Source: Oxalobacteraceae bacterium OTU3CINTB1
GTDB lineage: Bacteria; Pseudomonadota; Gammaproteobacteria; Burkholderiales; Burkholderiaceae_D
Direction: 5' to 3'
NCBI GenBank assembly: GCA_024123955.1
Contig: CP099652.1
Coordinates: 4,712,001-4,776,000, forward strand
DNA: 64,000 nucleotides
The notes below the pieces were generated by a model, which had not been told where the DNA came from, searched no databases, and saw only the letters and a list, made by a program, of their open reading frames with translations. The position numbers and the translations under genes are program-made. Shown here piece by piece: positions 24,175 through 35,988 of this stretch (positions are counted from its first letter, which is position 1; the number at the start of each line of letters is the position of its first letter).

Positions 24175-26127
24175 ATGACATCGCGCCTCACCGCCCTCGC
24201 CTTTGCCCTCAACGCGCTCGTGCTGGGAGCACTTTGCGTCTCCACTCCGGCAGCCGCGATCGACGCGCCGGCTAAATACAATCTGCGCGAGCACTACACC
24301 AAGTACGAATACCGCATTCCGATGCGCGACGGCGTGCGCCTGTTCACCGCCGTCTACGTGCCCAAGGATGCCAGCAAGCGCTATCCCTTCCTGATGGAAC
24401 GTACGCCCTACAGCGCCGGCGTGGAGATCGACGACGAGCTGCACTACGGTGTCGATTTTTATCCGGACCATGTCGGGCCGTCGCCCGAATTCGAACAAAG
24501 CGGTTATATCTTCGTCCAGCAGGATGTGCGCGGCCGTTACATGTCTGAGGGCAAGTGGCAGGAGATGACGCCGCACGTCAACCCCAAGCGCGCCAAAGGC
24601 GAAGGCAACGAAAGCCAGGACATGCACGACACCGTCGAATGGCTGTTGAAAAACGTGCCCAACAACAACGGCAAGGTTGGCATCCTGGGCATCTCGTATC
24701 CGGGCTTTTACACTTCGGCCAGCATCATCGATTCGCATCCGGCCATCAAGGCGGCCTCGCCGCAGGCGCCGGTGACCAATCTGTACATGAACGACGATTC
24801 GTACCACGGCGGCGCCTTCATGCTGTCGGCAAACTTCGATTTCTACTCGGCCTTCGTGGACGTGCCGAACCCGACGCCGCTGCCGAAAAGCTGGACCCGC
24901 TTCGACTACGGCACCGCCGACGCCTACGAATTCTTCCTCTCGCACCTGACGCTGTCGAACATCACCAACACGATGACGGCAAACCAGCGCACGCTGCTGA
25001 TGCCCACCATCGAACACGCGACCTACGACGAATTCTGGAAAACGCGCGACATCGCGCCGCACCTGAAAAACATCAAGGCGGCGGTGCTGACGGTGGGCGG
25101 CTGGTACGACGCCGAAGACCTGCAAGGCCCGCTGACCACCTACAGCACGATCAAGCGCAACAATCCCGGCATCTACAGCGGGCTGGTGATGGGTCCGTGG
25201 TCGCATGGCGGCTGGAGCCGCTACGACGGCAAGAGCCTGGGCCATGTCCAGTTCGACTCGAAGACCGGCGACTACTTCCGCAGCAAGATTGAATTCCCGT
25301 TCTTCGAGCAGCATCTCAAAGGCGTGCCGAACAAGGATGTGTCGGAGGTGTATGCGTTTGAAACAGGCAGCAATGTCTGGCGCAACTACGCTGCCTGGCC
25401 GCCGAAGCAGGCCCAGGCCCGCACCCTGTATCTGGGACCGAACGGCACGCTCGACTGGAAGCAGCCGGCCGCCGGCGCCGCCCAGGCCTTCGACGAATAT
25501 GTGGCCGATCCGCGCAAGCCGGTGCCGTACACCGCGTATCCCGCGACCGGCGTGCCGAAGGAATACATGGTGGGCGACCAACGCTTCGCCTCGACCCGGC
25601 CGGACGTGCTGACCTACCGCAGCGAGGTGCTGGAAGAGGACGTGACCCTGAGCGGCCCGGTCAAGCCGCGGCTGTTCGTCTCCACCACCGGCACCGACGC
25701 CGACTGGGTCGTCAAACTGATCGACGTCTACCCGTCGAGCTATCCCAACGCCGGACAGAGCGACGAGCACCGCACCGACGTGCCCAAGCCGACCTTGACC
25801 ATGGCCGGCTACCAGCAACTGGTGCGCGGAGATCCGCTGCGCGGCAAGTTCCGCAACGGCTTCGAGAACCCGCAACCCTTCACGCCGGGCAAGGTGGAGG
25901 CGGTTAACTACACGATGAGCGACGTCAACCACACCTTCCGGCGCGGACACCGCATCATGGTGCAGATCCAGAGCTCGTGGTTCCCGTTGGTGGACTTGAA
26001 TCCCCAGACTTTTGTCGACATTCCGAAAGCCAAGCCCGAGGATTTCCAAAAGGCGACCCAGCGGATTTATCGGGCACCGTCGATGTACTCTGGCATTGAA
26101 GTGCAGCTCATGCCAGCGGCGCGCTGA
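24175..26127 (+). CDS. Exported CocE/NonD-family hydrolase (X-Pro dipeptidyl-peptidase S15-like)
   Basis: A 650-residue protein with a signal peptide (ALVLGALCVSTPAAA). The alpha/beta-hydrolase part carries GILGISYPGFY (nucleophile Ser174), an Asp near residue 309 (GGWYDAEDL) and GPWSHGGWSR (His344). The C-terminal jelly-roll domain typical of the family follows from about 480 (RSEVLEEDVTLSGPVKPRLF). Relatives include cocaine esterase, glutaryl-7-ACA acylase and alpha-amino acid ester hydrolases. The substrate here is unknown. The ATG has an AAGGA site. Confidence 0.88.
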   Translation: MTSRLTALAFALNALVLGALCVSTPAAAIDAPAKYNLREHYTKYEYRIPMRDGVRLFTAVYVPKDASKRYPFLMERTPYSAGVEIDDELHYGVDFYPDHVGPSPEFEQSGYIFVQQDVRGRYMSEGKWQEMTPHVNPKRAKGEGNESQDMHDTVEWLLKNVPNNNGKVGILGISYPGFYTSASIIDSHPAIKAASPQAPVTNLYMNDDSYHGGAFMLSANFDFYSAFVDVPNPTPLPKSWTRFDYGTADAYEFFLSHLTLSNITNTMTANQRTLLMPTIEHATYDEFWKTRDIAPHLKNIKAAVLTVGGWYDAEDLQGPLTTYSTIKRNNPGIYSGLVMGPWSHGGWSRYDGKSLGHVQFDSKTGDYFRSKIEFPFFEQHLKGVPNKDVSEVYAFETGSNVWRNYAAWPPKQAQARTLYLGPNGTLDWKQPAAGAAQAFDEYVADPRKPVPYTAYPATGVPKEYMVGDQRFASTRPDVLTYRSEVLEEDVTLSGPVKPRLFVSTTGTDADWVVKLIDVYPSSYPNAGQSDEHRTDVPKPTLTMAGYQQLVRGDPLRGKFRNGFENPQPFTPGKVEAVNYTMSDVNHTFRRGHRIMVQIQSSWFPLVDLNPQTFVDIPKAKPEDFQKATQRIYRAPSMYSGIEVQLMPAAR

Positions 26128-26164
26128 TTCAACGCGGATTCTTGCGTTACTAGCATCTTAGGAG

Positions 26165-26188
26165 GATAATCAAGATGATAATTATTCC
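26165..26188. promoter_or_regulatory. Fur-box-like sequence upstream of the siderophore receptor
   Basis: GATAATCAAGATGATAATTA and the following TTCC contain GATAAT repeats in Fur-box arrangement. The core ATGATAATTATTCC is identical to the one at 9981-9994. It lies 65 bases before the receptor start, consistent with iron repression. Confidence 0.65.
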
Positions 26189-26252
26189 TATTTAGCCAGC
26201 GAAGTGTCATGCGACCCAAGTAGCCAGCCAACAACTACTTCGAGGGACTCAC

Positions 26253-28352
26253 ATGACACTGACCAAGACCCCGCTGGCCCTGATGCTGGCCAGCCTTTCC
26301 TTTTCAAACGCCGCGCTAGCGCAGACCGGCGCGGCGCCCGAGCAGGCCATGCCGGTCGTCACCGTCAGCGGCGAAGCCGACGGCTACCGTCCCACCACCT
26401 CCACCACCGGCACCAAGATCGACGCCCCGCTGCGCGACATTCCCCAAACCATCAACGTCGTGCCGCAGGAACTGCTGCGCGATCAAGGCGCGCGCTCGAT
26501 GCAGGATGTGCTTAAGGCGGTGCCGGGGATCGGCCTGTCGCACGGCGACGGCCAGCGCGATCAGGTCACCATTCGCGGGTTTAGCGCCATCAGTGATCAG
26601 TTTGTCGACGGCATGCGCGACGATGCGCTGTATTTCCGCGATTTATCCAATGTCGAACAGATCGAGGTCATCAAAGGGCCTGCTTCGGTGCTGTATGGCC
26701 GCGGCTCGTCCGGCGGCATGATCAACCGCATCACCAAAAAGCCGGGCATCGACCGCAGCGAAGTCAGCCTTCAAGTGGGCCGCTGGGGCCAAAAACGCGG
26801 CGAGTTCGATCTGGCGCGCAACCTGACCGACAACGGCGTCGCTTTCCGCGTGACAGGCGCGGCGGAGGATTCGGACAGCTATCGCGACCAGCAATTCCTC
26901 AAGCGCCAAGCGCTGGCGCCGTCGGTGCAGTTCAAGCTGGGCGCGGACACGCTGTTGCTGCTGCAGGCGGAGTATCTGAAAGACAAGCGCGTGACCGACT
27001 TCGGCATCCCTTCATATCAGGGACGCGCGGTCGATGTACCGGCGGGCACCTATTACGGCGCGGCCAACGCCGAAGACTTCGACTACAGCGAATCGGAAGT
27101 GAAAGCTTACGGTTTCACTCTGGACCACCGCTTCAATCCCCAACTGTCGATCCGCAACGCCTTCCGCCACTACGATTACTCGCTCGACCGCAACAATACG
27201 CTGGTGGGTTCGGTCAACGAGACGGCGCGTACCGCTTCCCTCACCCGTGGCAATGTCGCCCGCGATGAGGACGGCTACTCGAACCAGACTGAATTGACGC
27301 AACTGGCGGAACTGGGAAGCATGCAGCATCAGATACTGTACGGTGTCGAGTTCGGCAAACAGAACAAGAATCAGCTGGTGCGTTCGCAAGCCAACGTGGC
27401 GACCGTGTCGTTGTTTAACCCGGTCAATCCGGTGGTGCCATTCACCGCCGGCGGCGCGCCGACGTCGAATAACCTGGGCATCTTCAAAATCGCCAGCGCT
27501 TATTTGCAAGACATGGTGACCTTGGCGCCGCAATGGAAAGCGCTGGCAGGTATTCGCTACGACCGGTTTGAGCAGGAGAATGTCGAAAGGCGTGTGGGTG
27601 TTCCGAACGTCAGCCGCACCGACCGTAATTGGAGTCCGCGCGCGGGCCTGGTTTATCAGCCGAACGCGGTGCAATCGTATTACGCGTCGTTCAGCCGTTC
27701 GTTCCAGCCTTCGGGTGAAGGCTTCGCATTAACCACGGCGAATGCACAAATCGCGCCGGAGATTACTAAGAATAGAGAAATCGGCGCCAAATATGACTTG
27801 TTCAATGGCCGCGCCTCGGCGGGCGTATCCATATTCCAGTTGACGCGCACGAATATTAAAACCGCCGACCCACTGACGCTTCAGTTATTACCTCTGGGCT
27901 AGCAGCGGACCAAAGGCATAGAGCTGACGTTCAATGGTGATTTGGGTAATGGCTGGAAGACATGGGCGGGCTATTCCTACTTGGATGCAGCGATGATTGC
28001 CTCCATCGCGCGGGATGACGGCCAAGCCGTCCAAGGAAAACGTCCGACATTAACTCCCAAGCACGCCACTAATTTATGGGTGAGCAAAGCGCTTGGTGGT
28101 AGTTTCGGCGTTGGCGGTGGCGTCAATTATGTCGGCGACCGTTTCGCCAATCCGGGCAATACGGTAACGCTGCCTAGCTACGTTACTGCGGACGCGATGG
28201 CCTATTATCGTCACGCGGGTATCGATCTGACCTTGAACTTGACAAATCTTTTTGACCGCGCTTACATCGTAGCGGGTCACGGCAGCAGCAAGAATCTAAA
28301 CCTGCCCGGCTCCCCCCGCTCGGTGCAGCTGACCGCCCGCTACCGCTTCTAA
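26253..28352 (+). pseudogene. TonB-dependent siderophore receptor interrupted by an in-frame TAG
   Basis: The open frame begins with a signal peptide, a plug (IPQTINVVPQELLRDQGARS, VIKGPASVLYGRGSSGGMIN) and most of the barrel, then meets TAG at 27900-27902 after 549 residues. The same frame continues with QRTKGIELTFNGDLGNGWKT and runs to a normal receptor end (VQLTARYRF, terminal Phe), giving 699 codons in total. The stop sits where relatives have the GxQRxxGxE motif, so one base change (for example GAG or AAG to TAG) explains it. The truncated product lacks the last barrel strands. A sequencing error or amber readthrough are alternatives. The protein is of the Fiu/FhuA-like class. Confidence 0.85.
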
Positions 28353-28512
28353 TGGATCATGTGCCAGAAATCGGTGCGATCGCGCTAATTTTTGGCACAC
28401 CCCCTCCAACTTCTGAGTTATTGCCCGGCGGCTGAACCTTCTCTCCAGGACGCTGTCTAAAGAATAGGTCGGGCTTGGTAGCGAAAAAAAGAACTGAGGG
28501 AGCAGCAATCCA

Positions 28513-28743
28513 ATGGAAACGCGGACTTCGTCGCTTGAACTAATGGTTGAGAAAACTTTGGAACGGGTCACAGTTCTTGAAGTAGATTTGGCCGTAATCA
28601 AATCAAATTACGCGACAAGAGAGGACGTCGCAAAAGTAAAAGAAGACATAGCAAGATTAGAGGTCACTTTGCTCAAATGGTTCATCGGCACGGCAGTCAC
28701 TATTGCAGGCTTAGCCTTTGCTGCAGCAAGATTTTTTAATTAG
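28513..28743 (+). CDS. Small coiled-coil membrane-anchored protein (paralogue 1)
   Basis: A 76-residue protein: an N-terminal coiled coil (LELMVEKTLERVTVLEVDLA), a hinge with KSNYATREDVAKVKEDIARL, and one C-terminal membrane segment (LLKWFIGTAVTIAGLAFAAA). It shares most of its sequence with the next gene, so the two are a tandem duplication. The layout resembles XhlA/DUF1640-like small proteins, but no function can be assigned. The DNA is less GC-rich than its surroundings. Confidence 0.6.
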   Translation: METRTSSLELMVEKTLERVTVLEVDLAVIKSNYATREDVAKVKEDIARLEVTLLKWFIGTAVTIAGLAFAAARFFN

Positions 28744-28765
28744 TTTTTGATCGAAGGATCCAGCT

Positions 28766-28975
28766 ATGGAAAACCGAATAGCGAACCTCGAATCGATTAG
28801 CCAGAAGACCTTGGAACGCATGTCTGCGCTGGAGGTTGATTTAGCGGTGGTGAAGTCAAACTATGCAACGAAAGAGGATCTTGCAAAGATGGAAGGCACG
28901 CTGCTGAAATGGTTTATCGGAACAGCGGTTGCCATTTCAGGCATCGCATTCGCGGCAGCGAGATTCATTCACTGA
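28766..28975 (+). CDS. Small coiled-coil membrane-anchored protein (paralogue 2)
   Basis: A 69-residue paralogue of the preceding gene, 22 bases downstream. The shared core is KTLERMSALEVDLAVVKSNY, then ATKEDLAKM and the membrane segment LLKWFIGTAVAISGIAFAAA. Compared with paralogue 1 it lacks about seven residues in the hinge (KEDIARL region). Its stop lies 42 bases before the 3' end of tRNA-Arg on the other strand. Function unknown; an oligomeric membrane assembly is an inference. Confidence 0.6.
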   Translation: MENRIANLESISQKTLERMSALEVDLAVVKSNYATKEDLAKMEGTLLKWFIGTAVAISGIAFAAARFIH

Positions 28976-29017
28976 ACTGCGACGACCGGCTCTGAAATAA
29001 CGAGATAGGGAATGTTT

Positions 29018-29094
<77 letters not shown>

Positions 29095-29126
29095 AGATAA
29101 CGCGACGAGAACTCATCGCGGAAATG

Positions 29127-29157
29127 AAAAACGGGTTGTCAGAGACAACCCGTTTTA
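29127..29157 (-). terminator. Intrinsic terminator between tRNA-Pro and tRNA-Arg
   Basis: AAAACGGGTTGTC (29128-29140) and GACAACCCGTTTT (29144-29156) form a 13-bp stem with a 3-base loop. On the minus strand it ends in TTTTT. It follows tRNA-Pro by about 10 bases, so tRNA-Arg should have its own promoter. Confidence 0.85.
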
Positions 29158-29165
29158 AAAGTTCT

Positions 29166-29242
29166 TGGTCGGAGTACAAGGATTCGAACCTTGGACCCCC
29201 TGGTCCCAAACCAGGTGCGCTACCGGGCTGCGCTACACTCCG
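29166..29242 (-). tRNA. tRNA-Pro (anticodon TGG)
   Basis: 77 nt. The acceptor CGGAGTG pairs with TACTCCG with one G-T pair, the discriminator is A, and CCA is encoded. The anticodon stem CCTGG/CCAGG holds a loop with TGG. The GGTTCGAATCC T-loop is present. It reads CCN proline codons, chiefly CCA/CCG. It is encoded downstream of glmM on the same strand. Confidence 0.95.
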
Positions 29243-29324
29243 AAGACAGTATTCTAACGCTTGGCGCCCTCGCCGTCAATGTGAGGGCCGGATTAATCTT
29301 TCATTGCTGAACCCAGTTGGCACC

Positions 29325-30677
29325 CTATGCCGCCAACTGCGTTTCCACTTTGTCGGCGATGCGCTGGGCCATCGAATCCGCGTCCTTGGCGTGACGTGCT
29401 TCGACCATCACGCGGATCAAAGGTTCCGTGCCCGAGGCGCGGATCAGCACGCGGCCGCTGCCTTCCAGTTCGCGCTCGACCTTTTCCTTTTCGGCCACCA
29501 TGGCGGCGTTCTTGGTCCAGTCGAAACCCGGGGCAACGCGCACATTGACCAGCGTTTGCGGGAACAGCACCAGCTCCGCCGTGCACTCTTCCAGCGATTT
29601 GCCGGCGCGTTTGAGCGCGGAGAGCACTTGCAGCGCCGAGATGATGCCGTCGCCGGTAGTGTGCTTGTCCAGGCACAGCAGGTGGCCCGACCCTTCGCCG
29701 CCCAGCAGCCAGCCCTTCTCTTGCATCACTTCCAGCACGTAGCGGTCGCCGACCTTGGCGCGGGCGAAACCGACGCCCTTCTCTTTCAAGGCCACCTCGA
29801 CCGCCATATTGGTCATCAGGGTGCCGACGGCGCCGGCCACCGGGCCGGTGGCCATCCGGTCCATGACCATCAGGTACAGCAACTCGTCGCCGTTGTAGAG
29901 GCGGCCATTGGCGTCGCACATGATCAGGCGGTCGGCGTCGCCGTCCAGCGCGATGCCGAGGTCGGCGCCATGGGCGCGCACCGCCGCCGCCATCGCTTCC
30001 GGCGCGGTGGCGCCGTGGGCAAGGTTGATGTTGAAGCCGTCCGGCTTGTTGCCGATGGCAATTACTTCCGCACCGAGCTCGTGGAACACATGCGGGGCGA
30101 TGTTATAGGCGGCGCCGTGCGCGCAGTCGACCACCAGCTTCATGCCGCGCAGGTCCAGCTCGTTCGGGAAGGTGCTCTTGCAGAATTCGATGTAGCGGCC
30201 CTGGGCGTCGTCCAGGCGCTTGGCGCGGCCCAGTTTTTCCGATGGTACGCAGACCATCGGCAGGTCCAAGGCGGCTTCAATGTCGAGTTCGACCGAATCG
30301 GGCAGTTTGGTGCCCTGGTCGGAGAAGAATTTGATGCCGTTGTCCTGGAACGGGTTGTGCGACGCCGAGATCACCACGCCCGCCGACAGGCGCAGCGCGC
30401 GCGTCAGGTAGGCGATCGCCGGGGTCGGCATCGGACCGGCCAGCATGACGTCGACGCCGGCCGCCGCGAAGCCGGCCTCCAGCGCCGCTTCCAGCATGTA
30501 GCCAGAGATGCGCGTGTCCTTCCCGATCAGGACGGTCGGTCGCTTGCCGCCGGTGCGCGGAGCGCCCGCCAGGACCTTGCCGGCCGCGTAGCCGAGACGC
30601 ATAACGAAGTCGGGCGTGATCGGCGATTCGCCGACCAGACCGCGGATACCATCGGTGCCAAAATATTTACGTGCCAT
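29325..30677 (-). CDS. glmM: Phosphoglucosamine mutase
   Basis: A 450-residue protein, the normal length. The N-terminus is [11 protein letters not shown], the active-site phosphoserine loop is [10 protein letters not shown] (Ser106), the metal-binding loop is DGDADR, and the sugar-phosphate loop is [14 protein letters not shown]. It converts glucosamine-6-phosphate to glucosamine-1-phosphate for UDP-GlcNAc, peptidoglycan and LPS. It follows folP by 49 bases in the ftsH-folP-glmM order that is standard in proteobacteria. Confidence 0.97.
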   Translation of the reverse strand: MARKYFGTDGIRGLVGESPITPDFVMRLGYAAGKVLAGAPRTGGKRPTVLIGKDTRISGYMLEAALEAGFAAAGVDVMLAGPMPTPAIAYLTRALRLSAGVVISASHNPFQDNGIKFFSDQGTKLPDSVELDIEAALDLPMVCVPSEKLGRAKRLDDAQGRYIEFCKSTFPNELDLRGMKLVVDCAHGAAYNIAPHVFHELGAEVIAIGNKPDGFNINLAHGATAPEAMAAAVRAHGADLGIALDGDADRLIMCDANGRLYNGDELLYLMVMDRMATGPVAGAVGTLMTNMAVEVALKEKGVGFARAKVGDRYVLEVMQEKGWLLGGEGSGHLLCLDKHTTGDGIISALQVLSALKRAGKSLEECTAELVLFPQTLVNVRVAPGFDWTKNAAMVAEKEKVERELEGSGRVLIRASGTEPLIRVMVEARHAKDADSMAQRIADKVETQLAA

Positions 30678-30726
30678 GTCGTATGCTCTTTATCGTCGTG
30701 TTGTTATTATTTCATTATTGCTTATT

Positions 30727-31566
30727 TCAATGTGCCGCTTGCCATACCTTGAGGGCGTCGACCGTTTCGGCGACGTCGTGCACGCGGACGATCACCGCCC
30801 CGTGCGCCACCGCCGCCAGCGCGCCGCCGACGCTGCCGGCCATGCGCTGCTCGACCGGTTTGCCCGTCACCGCGCCGACCATCGATTTGCGCGACAAGCC
30901 CGCCAGCAACGGCATATCCAGTTCCGCAATCAACCGCCTTGTGGCCCTGAGTAAGGCGTAATTATGCTCCACCGTCTTCCCAAAGCCAAAGCCGGGATCG
31001 ATGCACAATCGACGCGGATCAATTCCCGATGCGATCATGGCATCGATCCGTTCCCGCAAGAAAGCGATGACTTCGGCAACCACGTCGGTGTACGACGGCG
31101 CCAGCTGCATATGTTGCGGATCGGATTGCATGTGCATGATACACAGCGCGCAGTCGCTGTCGCGCACCGCCTCCAGCGCGCCCGGCGCGCGGAAGCCGTT
31201 GATGTCGTTGATCATGTCGACGCCGGCGATGATGGCTTCGCGCATCACCTGCGGCTTGTAGGTGTCGACCGAAATCGCCGGCCCCTGGTCGCGCAGCGCG
31301 TACAGCACCGGCATCACGCGGCGCAGCTCGTCTTCCAGCGGCAGCGGCGGCGCGCCAGGGCGGCTCGATTCGCCGCCGACGTCGATGATGTCGACACCGT
31401 CGATTATCATTTGCTCGGCGTGCGAGATGGCGAACTCCAGCGACTGGTAGTGGCCGCCGTCGGAAAACGAATCGGGGGTGACGTTAAGGATGCCCATCAC
31501 GCGGGCGCGCGCGGCGTCGCCTTGCAAGGGGTAATTGAATCGGCCGAACTGTAATGTGGATCGCAT
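30727..31566 (-). CDS. folP: Dihydropteroate synthase
   Basis: A 279-residue TIM-barrel enzyme. Visible motifs are VMGILNVTPDSFSDGG (residues 23-38), DVGGESSRPGAPP for the pterin/pABA loops, and GFGFGKTVEHN. It joins pterin pyrophosphate and p-aminobenzoate in folate synthesis and is the sulfonamide target. It is between ftsH and glmM; a terminator hairpin separates it from ftsH. Confidence 0.96.
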   Translation of the reverse strand: MRSTLQFGRFNYPLQGDAARARVMGILNVTPDSFSDGGHYQSLEFAISHAEQMIIDGVDIIDVGGESSRPGAPPLPLEDELRRVMPVLYALRDQGPAISVDTYKPQVMREAIIAGVDMINDINGFRAPGALEAVRDSDCALCIMHMQSDPQHMQLAPSYTDVVAEVIAFLRERIDAMIASGIDPRRLCIDPGFGFGKTVEHNYALLRATRRLIAELDMPLLAGLSRKSMVGAVTGKPVEQRMAGSVGGALAAVAHGAVIVRVHDVAETVDALKVWQAAH

Positions 31567-31587
31567 GAAGAAAACGGGTGGGGGAAT

Positions 31588-31617
31588 GAAAAAGGGCGAG
31601 GATTTCTCCTCACCCTT
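31588..31617 (-). terminator. Intrinsic terminator after ftsH
   Basis: On the minus strand AAGGGTGAGG pairs with CCTCGCCCTT (10 bp, one G-U pair, 6-base loop), followed by TTTTTC. It lies between the ftsH stop and the folP start, so folP-glmM may be partly insulated from ftsH. Confidence 0.7.
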
Positions 31618-31648
31618 GTCTCTGCCAGCGGACCGTGCGGTCCACTGC

Positions 31649-33532
<1,884 letters not shown>

Positions 33533-33743
33533 GAAAACTCCTTGGATGCGGGGCGCATCTTTTAACCTAGGGCTAGAAACCCGATTTTACTCGTAATAAG
33601 CAGGCGGTGCCAGAAGCCCACCCGTGCGCGGGGGTGTAAACCCAGCAGAAAGGCACATTATTTGATCAAATTCTGCTGCGGATCAAGACAAAAGTACGCT
33701 TCCTTGCTGGATGTGCGGCCCGTACGGTAAAAAACAAGAGCGA

Positions 33744-34436
33744 TCAAGGACGGAATTGATCGGATTCGAGCGGTTGCGCCGACGCCATGCCGTCGGTGGG
33801 GTTTTTCAAACCACGGCCGAGCAGGAAAATCTCGGACGATTTGTCGCGGCTGGCTTTCGGTTTTTTCTGCACCACGGTTTTAAACTCTTGGCGAAACTTC
33901 AACACGATATCGTTAAAACCCATGTCCTTAAAACATTTGACCAGCAAGGAGCCACTAGGTTTCAAATGCGCCTGCGAGAATTCTATTGCCAGATCGATCA
34001 GATGTTCCATGCGCGCGGCGTCGGCGCTGGCGATGCCGGACAGGTTGGGCGCCATATCCGATAACACAACGTCAACTTTGCGACCCTTTACGAGATCTTC
34101 CAGTTGTTGCAACACCTCCGGCTCGCGGAAATCGCCCTGGATGAAATGGAAGTCGGCGATCGGCTCCATCGGCAGCATGTCGAGGCCGATCAGGGTGCCG
34201 TTGATGCCGCCGCCATCCTTGCCGGCCAGCTTGCGGCGCACGTATTGGCCCCAGCTGCCGGGAGTGCAGCCGAGGTCGACGATGACCTGGTCGGGCTTGA
34301 TCAGGTGCTCGTCCTCGTCGATCTCCTTGAGCTTGAAAGCGGCGCGGGCGCGGTAGCCCTCTTTTTGCGCTAATTTCACGTAAGGGTCGTTAATGTGGTC
34401 GTGCAACCAGTTTTTGTTTAATTTCTTCTTCTTCAT
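33744..34436 (-). CDS. rlmE: 23S rRNA (uridine-2'-O)-methyltransferase RlmE
   Basis: A 230-residue RrmJ/FtsJ-type SAM methyltransferase. SAM motif I is [31 protein letters not shown] carries the catalytic Asp, and LLVKCF the catalytic Lys. It methylates the A-loop uridine (U2552 in E. coli) of 23S rRNA. It is divergent from yhbY with 43 bases between, the usual rlmE/yhbY arrangement. The C-terminal tail of about 20 residues is longer than in E. coli. Confidence 0.95.
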   Translation of the reverse strand: MKKKKLNKNWLHDHINDPYVKLAQKEGYRARAAFKLKEIDEDEHLIKPDQVIVDLGCTPGSWGQYVRRKLAGKDGGGINGTLIGLDMLPMEPIADFHFIQGDFREPEVLQQLEDLVKGRKVDVVLSDMAPNLSGIASADAARMEHLIDLAIEFSQAHLKPSGSLLVKCFKDMGFNDIVLKFRQEFKTVVQKKPKASRDKSSEIFLLGRGLKNPTDGMASAQPLESDQFRP

Positions 34437-34479
34437 TCGCGTAGAATACTGCCTTTAAGGGAACCACTAAAAATATATT

Positions 34480-34950
34480 ATGCAAAAACTTACACCCGTT
34501 GAGCGCAGCGCCCTGCGCGCCGAAGCTCACGCGCTGAAGCCCATCGTTCTGATCGGCGAAGCGGGATTGACCGCCAACGTCCTCAAGGAAATCGCCTTGG
34601 GCCTCGATTCGCACGGCCTGATCAAGGTTCGCGTGTTCGGCGACGACCGCGAAGCCCGCGCCGCCATGTACGACACCATCTGCGAGCAACTCGACGCCGC
34701 GCCGGTGCAACACATCGGCAAGCTGCTGGTCCTGTACCGCCCGAAAGTGGAAACCACGAAGGAACGCTCGACGTCCGGCAAGGGCCTGCGCGAAGTGACC
34801 ATCGTCAAGCCCAGCCCGAGCGGCACCAAACGTCCGTCCGTGACCAAGGTGCTGTTGAAAGGGAATGAACGCGTGACCCAAGGCGGCAACATCAAGCGCG
34901 CCAAGCCACAGCAGAAATCCTCGAAGAAGAGCGCTCTGGGTTCGAAATAA
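34480..34950 (+). CDS. yhbY: CRM-domain RNA-binding protein YhbY, with basic C-terminal tail
   Basis: A 156-residue protein. Residues 1-95 are the CRM/YhbY domain (LTPVERSALRAEAHALKPIV, then GEAGLT with the GxxG loop, GLIKVRVFGDDREAR). YhbY binds pre-50S ribosomal particles. The family member in E. coli is 97 residues; here about 60 extra Lys/Ser-rich residues follow (TTKERSTSGKG to SSKKSALGSK), probably a disordered RNA-binding tail. Confidence 0.92.
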   Translation: MQKLTPVERSALRAEAHALKPIVLIGEAGLTANVLKEIALGLDSHGLIKVRVFGDDREARAAMYDTICEQLDAAPVQHIGKLLVLYRPKVETTKERSTSGKGLREVTIVKPSPSGTKRPSVTKVLLKGNERVTQGGNIKRAKPQQKSSKKSALGSK

Positions 34951-34960
34951 ACCCGGGCAT

Positions 34961-34987
34961 CGTCCTTTCCCCGGCGGGGAAAGGACG
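34961..34987. terminator. Strong hairpin between convergent yhbY and DUF4149 genes
   Basis: CGTCCTTTCCCC (34961-34972) and GGGGAAAGGACG (34976-34987) form a perfect 12-bp stem with a 3-base loop. There is no clear T run on either strand, so it may stop or protect transcripts of both convergent genes rather than be a classical terminator. Confidence 0.6.
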
Positions 34988-34998
34988 AAAATCAGTAA

Positions 34999-35481
34999 CT
35001 ACTGCTTGATCACCAGCCACGCGGCCAGCAAACTCTGCACCAAAAACAGACCGCTGGAAATGCCGTGCAGGATGCCGAACTCGTTCTTGGCAGCCGACTC
35101 CATCACACCGCCCGGCCCGGCCGCGGCACGCAACGCGCCCATCATCGGCTGCAGGCCGAAGTGCGACACCAGCGTACACCCCAGCATCACCAGGATCACT
35201 GCCATCAACGTGCGGCGCGACTTGACCTCGGAGTTGCGGGCCGAACCGGCGAAGATTCCGGCCGTCTCGGTGCCCTTGCTCACCCACACCAGCACCAGCA
35301 TGATCGCCGCGCAGGCCATGGACAGCCACGCGAGGTTGTTGAAGAGGCTGGCGGCAATCGTGCCTGCCAGCACGCGGTCGGCCAAGGTGGCGAACAAGGT
35401 CGGGGCGGCCAGATAGCCGATCGCCCACAAACTGCCCGCCCACAAGGTCGCGACCAGCAAACGGATACGCGCAAGTAGCAT
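34999..35481 (-). CDS. DUF4149-domain membrane protein
   Basis: A 160-residue protein with four membrane segments and the DUF4149 pattern (LWAGSLWAIGYLAAPTLFAT near the N-terminus, FGILHGISSGLFLVQSLLAA at the end). Function unknown. Its ATG shares one base with the greA stop codon (TGATG), so it is translationally coupled to greA, as is common in betaproteobacteria. Confidence 0.85.
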   Translation of the reverse strand: MLLARIRLLVATLWAGSLWAIGYLAAPTLFATLADRVLAGTIAASLFNNLAWLSMACAAIMLVLVWVSKGTETAGIFAGSARNSEVKSRRTLMAVILVMLGCTLVSHFGLQPMMGALRAAAGPGGVMESAAKNEFGILHGISSGLFLVQSLLAAWLVIKQ

Positions 35482-35957
35482 CAGATGTAACGCACTTCCA
35501 GAATTTCGTATTCGCGCGGGCCCGACGGCGCCTGCACTTCCACCACGTCGCCGGCGGACTTGCCGATCAGCGCGCGGGCGATCGGCGAGGTCACCGACAC
35601 TTTGCTCAATTTCAAATCCGCCTCGTCCAGGCCGACGATCTGGTAGGTCACTTTCGCGCCCGATTCCAGGTCTTCCAGATCGACGGTCGATGCGAACACG
35701 ACGCGGCCTTCGGCGTCCAGGGTGGTCGGATCGATGATCTGCGCGGCGCTCAGCTTACCTTCCAATTCCGCGATGCGGCCTTCGACGAACGCTTGGCGTT
35801 CCTTGGCGGCATCGTACTCGGCGTTTTCAGACAGGTCGCCATGGGAACGCGCTTCAGCAATCGCGTCGATCACGATACGGCGTTCTTTGGTCTTCAACTG
35901 GTGCAACTCTTCTTTCAAGAGCTCGGCGCCGTACTTGGTAAGTGGAACTGAAGTCAT
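35481..35957 (-). CDS. greA: Transcription elongation factor GreA
   Basis: A 158-residue protein with the N-terminal coiled coil ([40 protein letters not shown] with the acidic tip residues) and the C-terminal FKBP-like domain ([20 protein letters not shown]). It rescues backtracked RNA polymerase by stimulating transcript cleavage. The carA-carB-greA order on one strand fits other proteobacteria. Confidence 0.96.
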   Translation of the reverse strand: MTSVPLTKYGAELLKEELHQLKTKERRIVIDAIAEARSHGDLSENAEYDAAKERQAFVEGRIAELEGKLSAAQIIDPTTLDAEGRVVFASTVDLEDLESGAKVTYQIVGLDEADLKLSKVSVTSPIARALIGKSAGDVVEVQAPSGPREYEILEVRYI

Positions 35958-35988
35958 GTTGTTTATTTACTCTGGTTTTACAATGGAA

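Noticed and set aside
28353..28512. Possible gene between the broken receptor and the coiled-coil pair
   Set aside because: The only frame is a 101-codon minus-strand shadow without a ribosome site; treated as intergenic.
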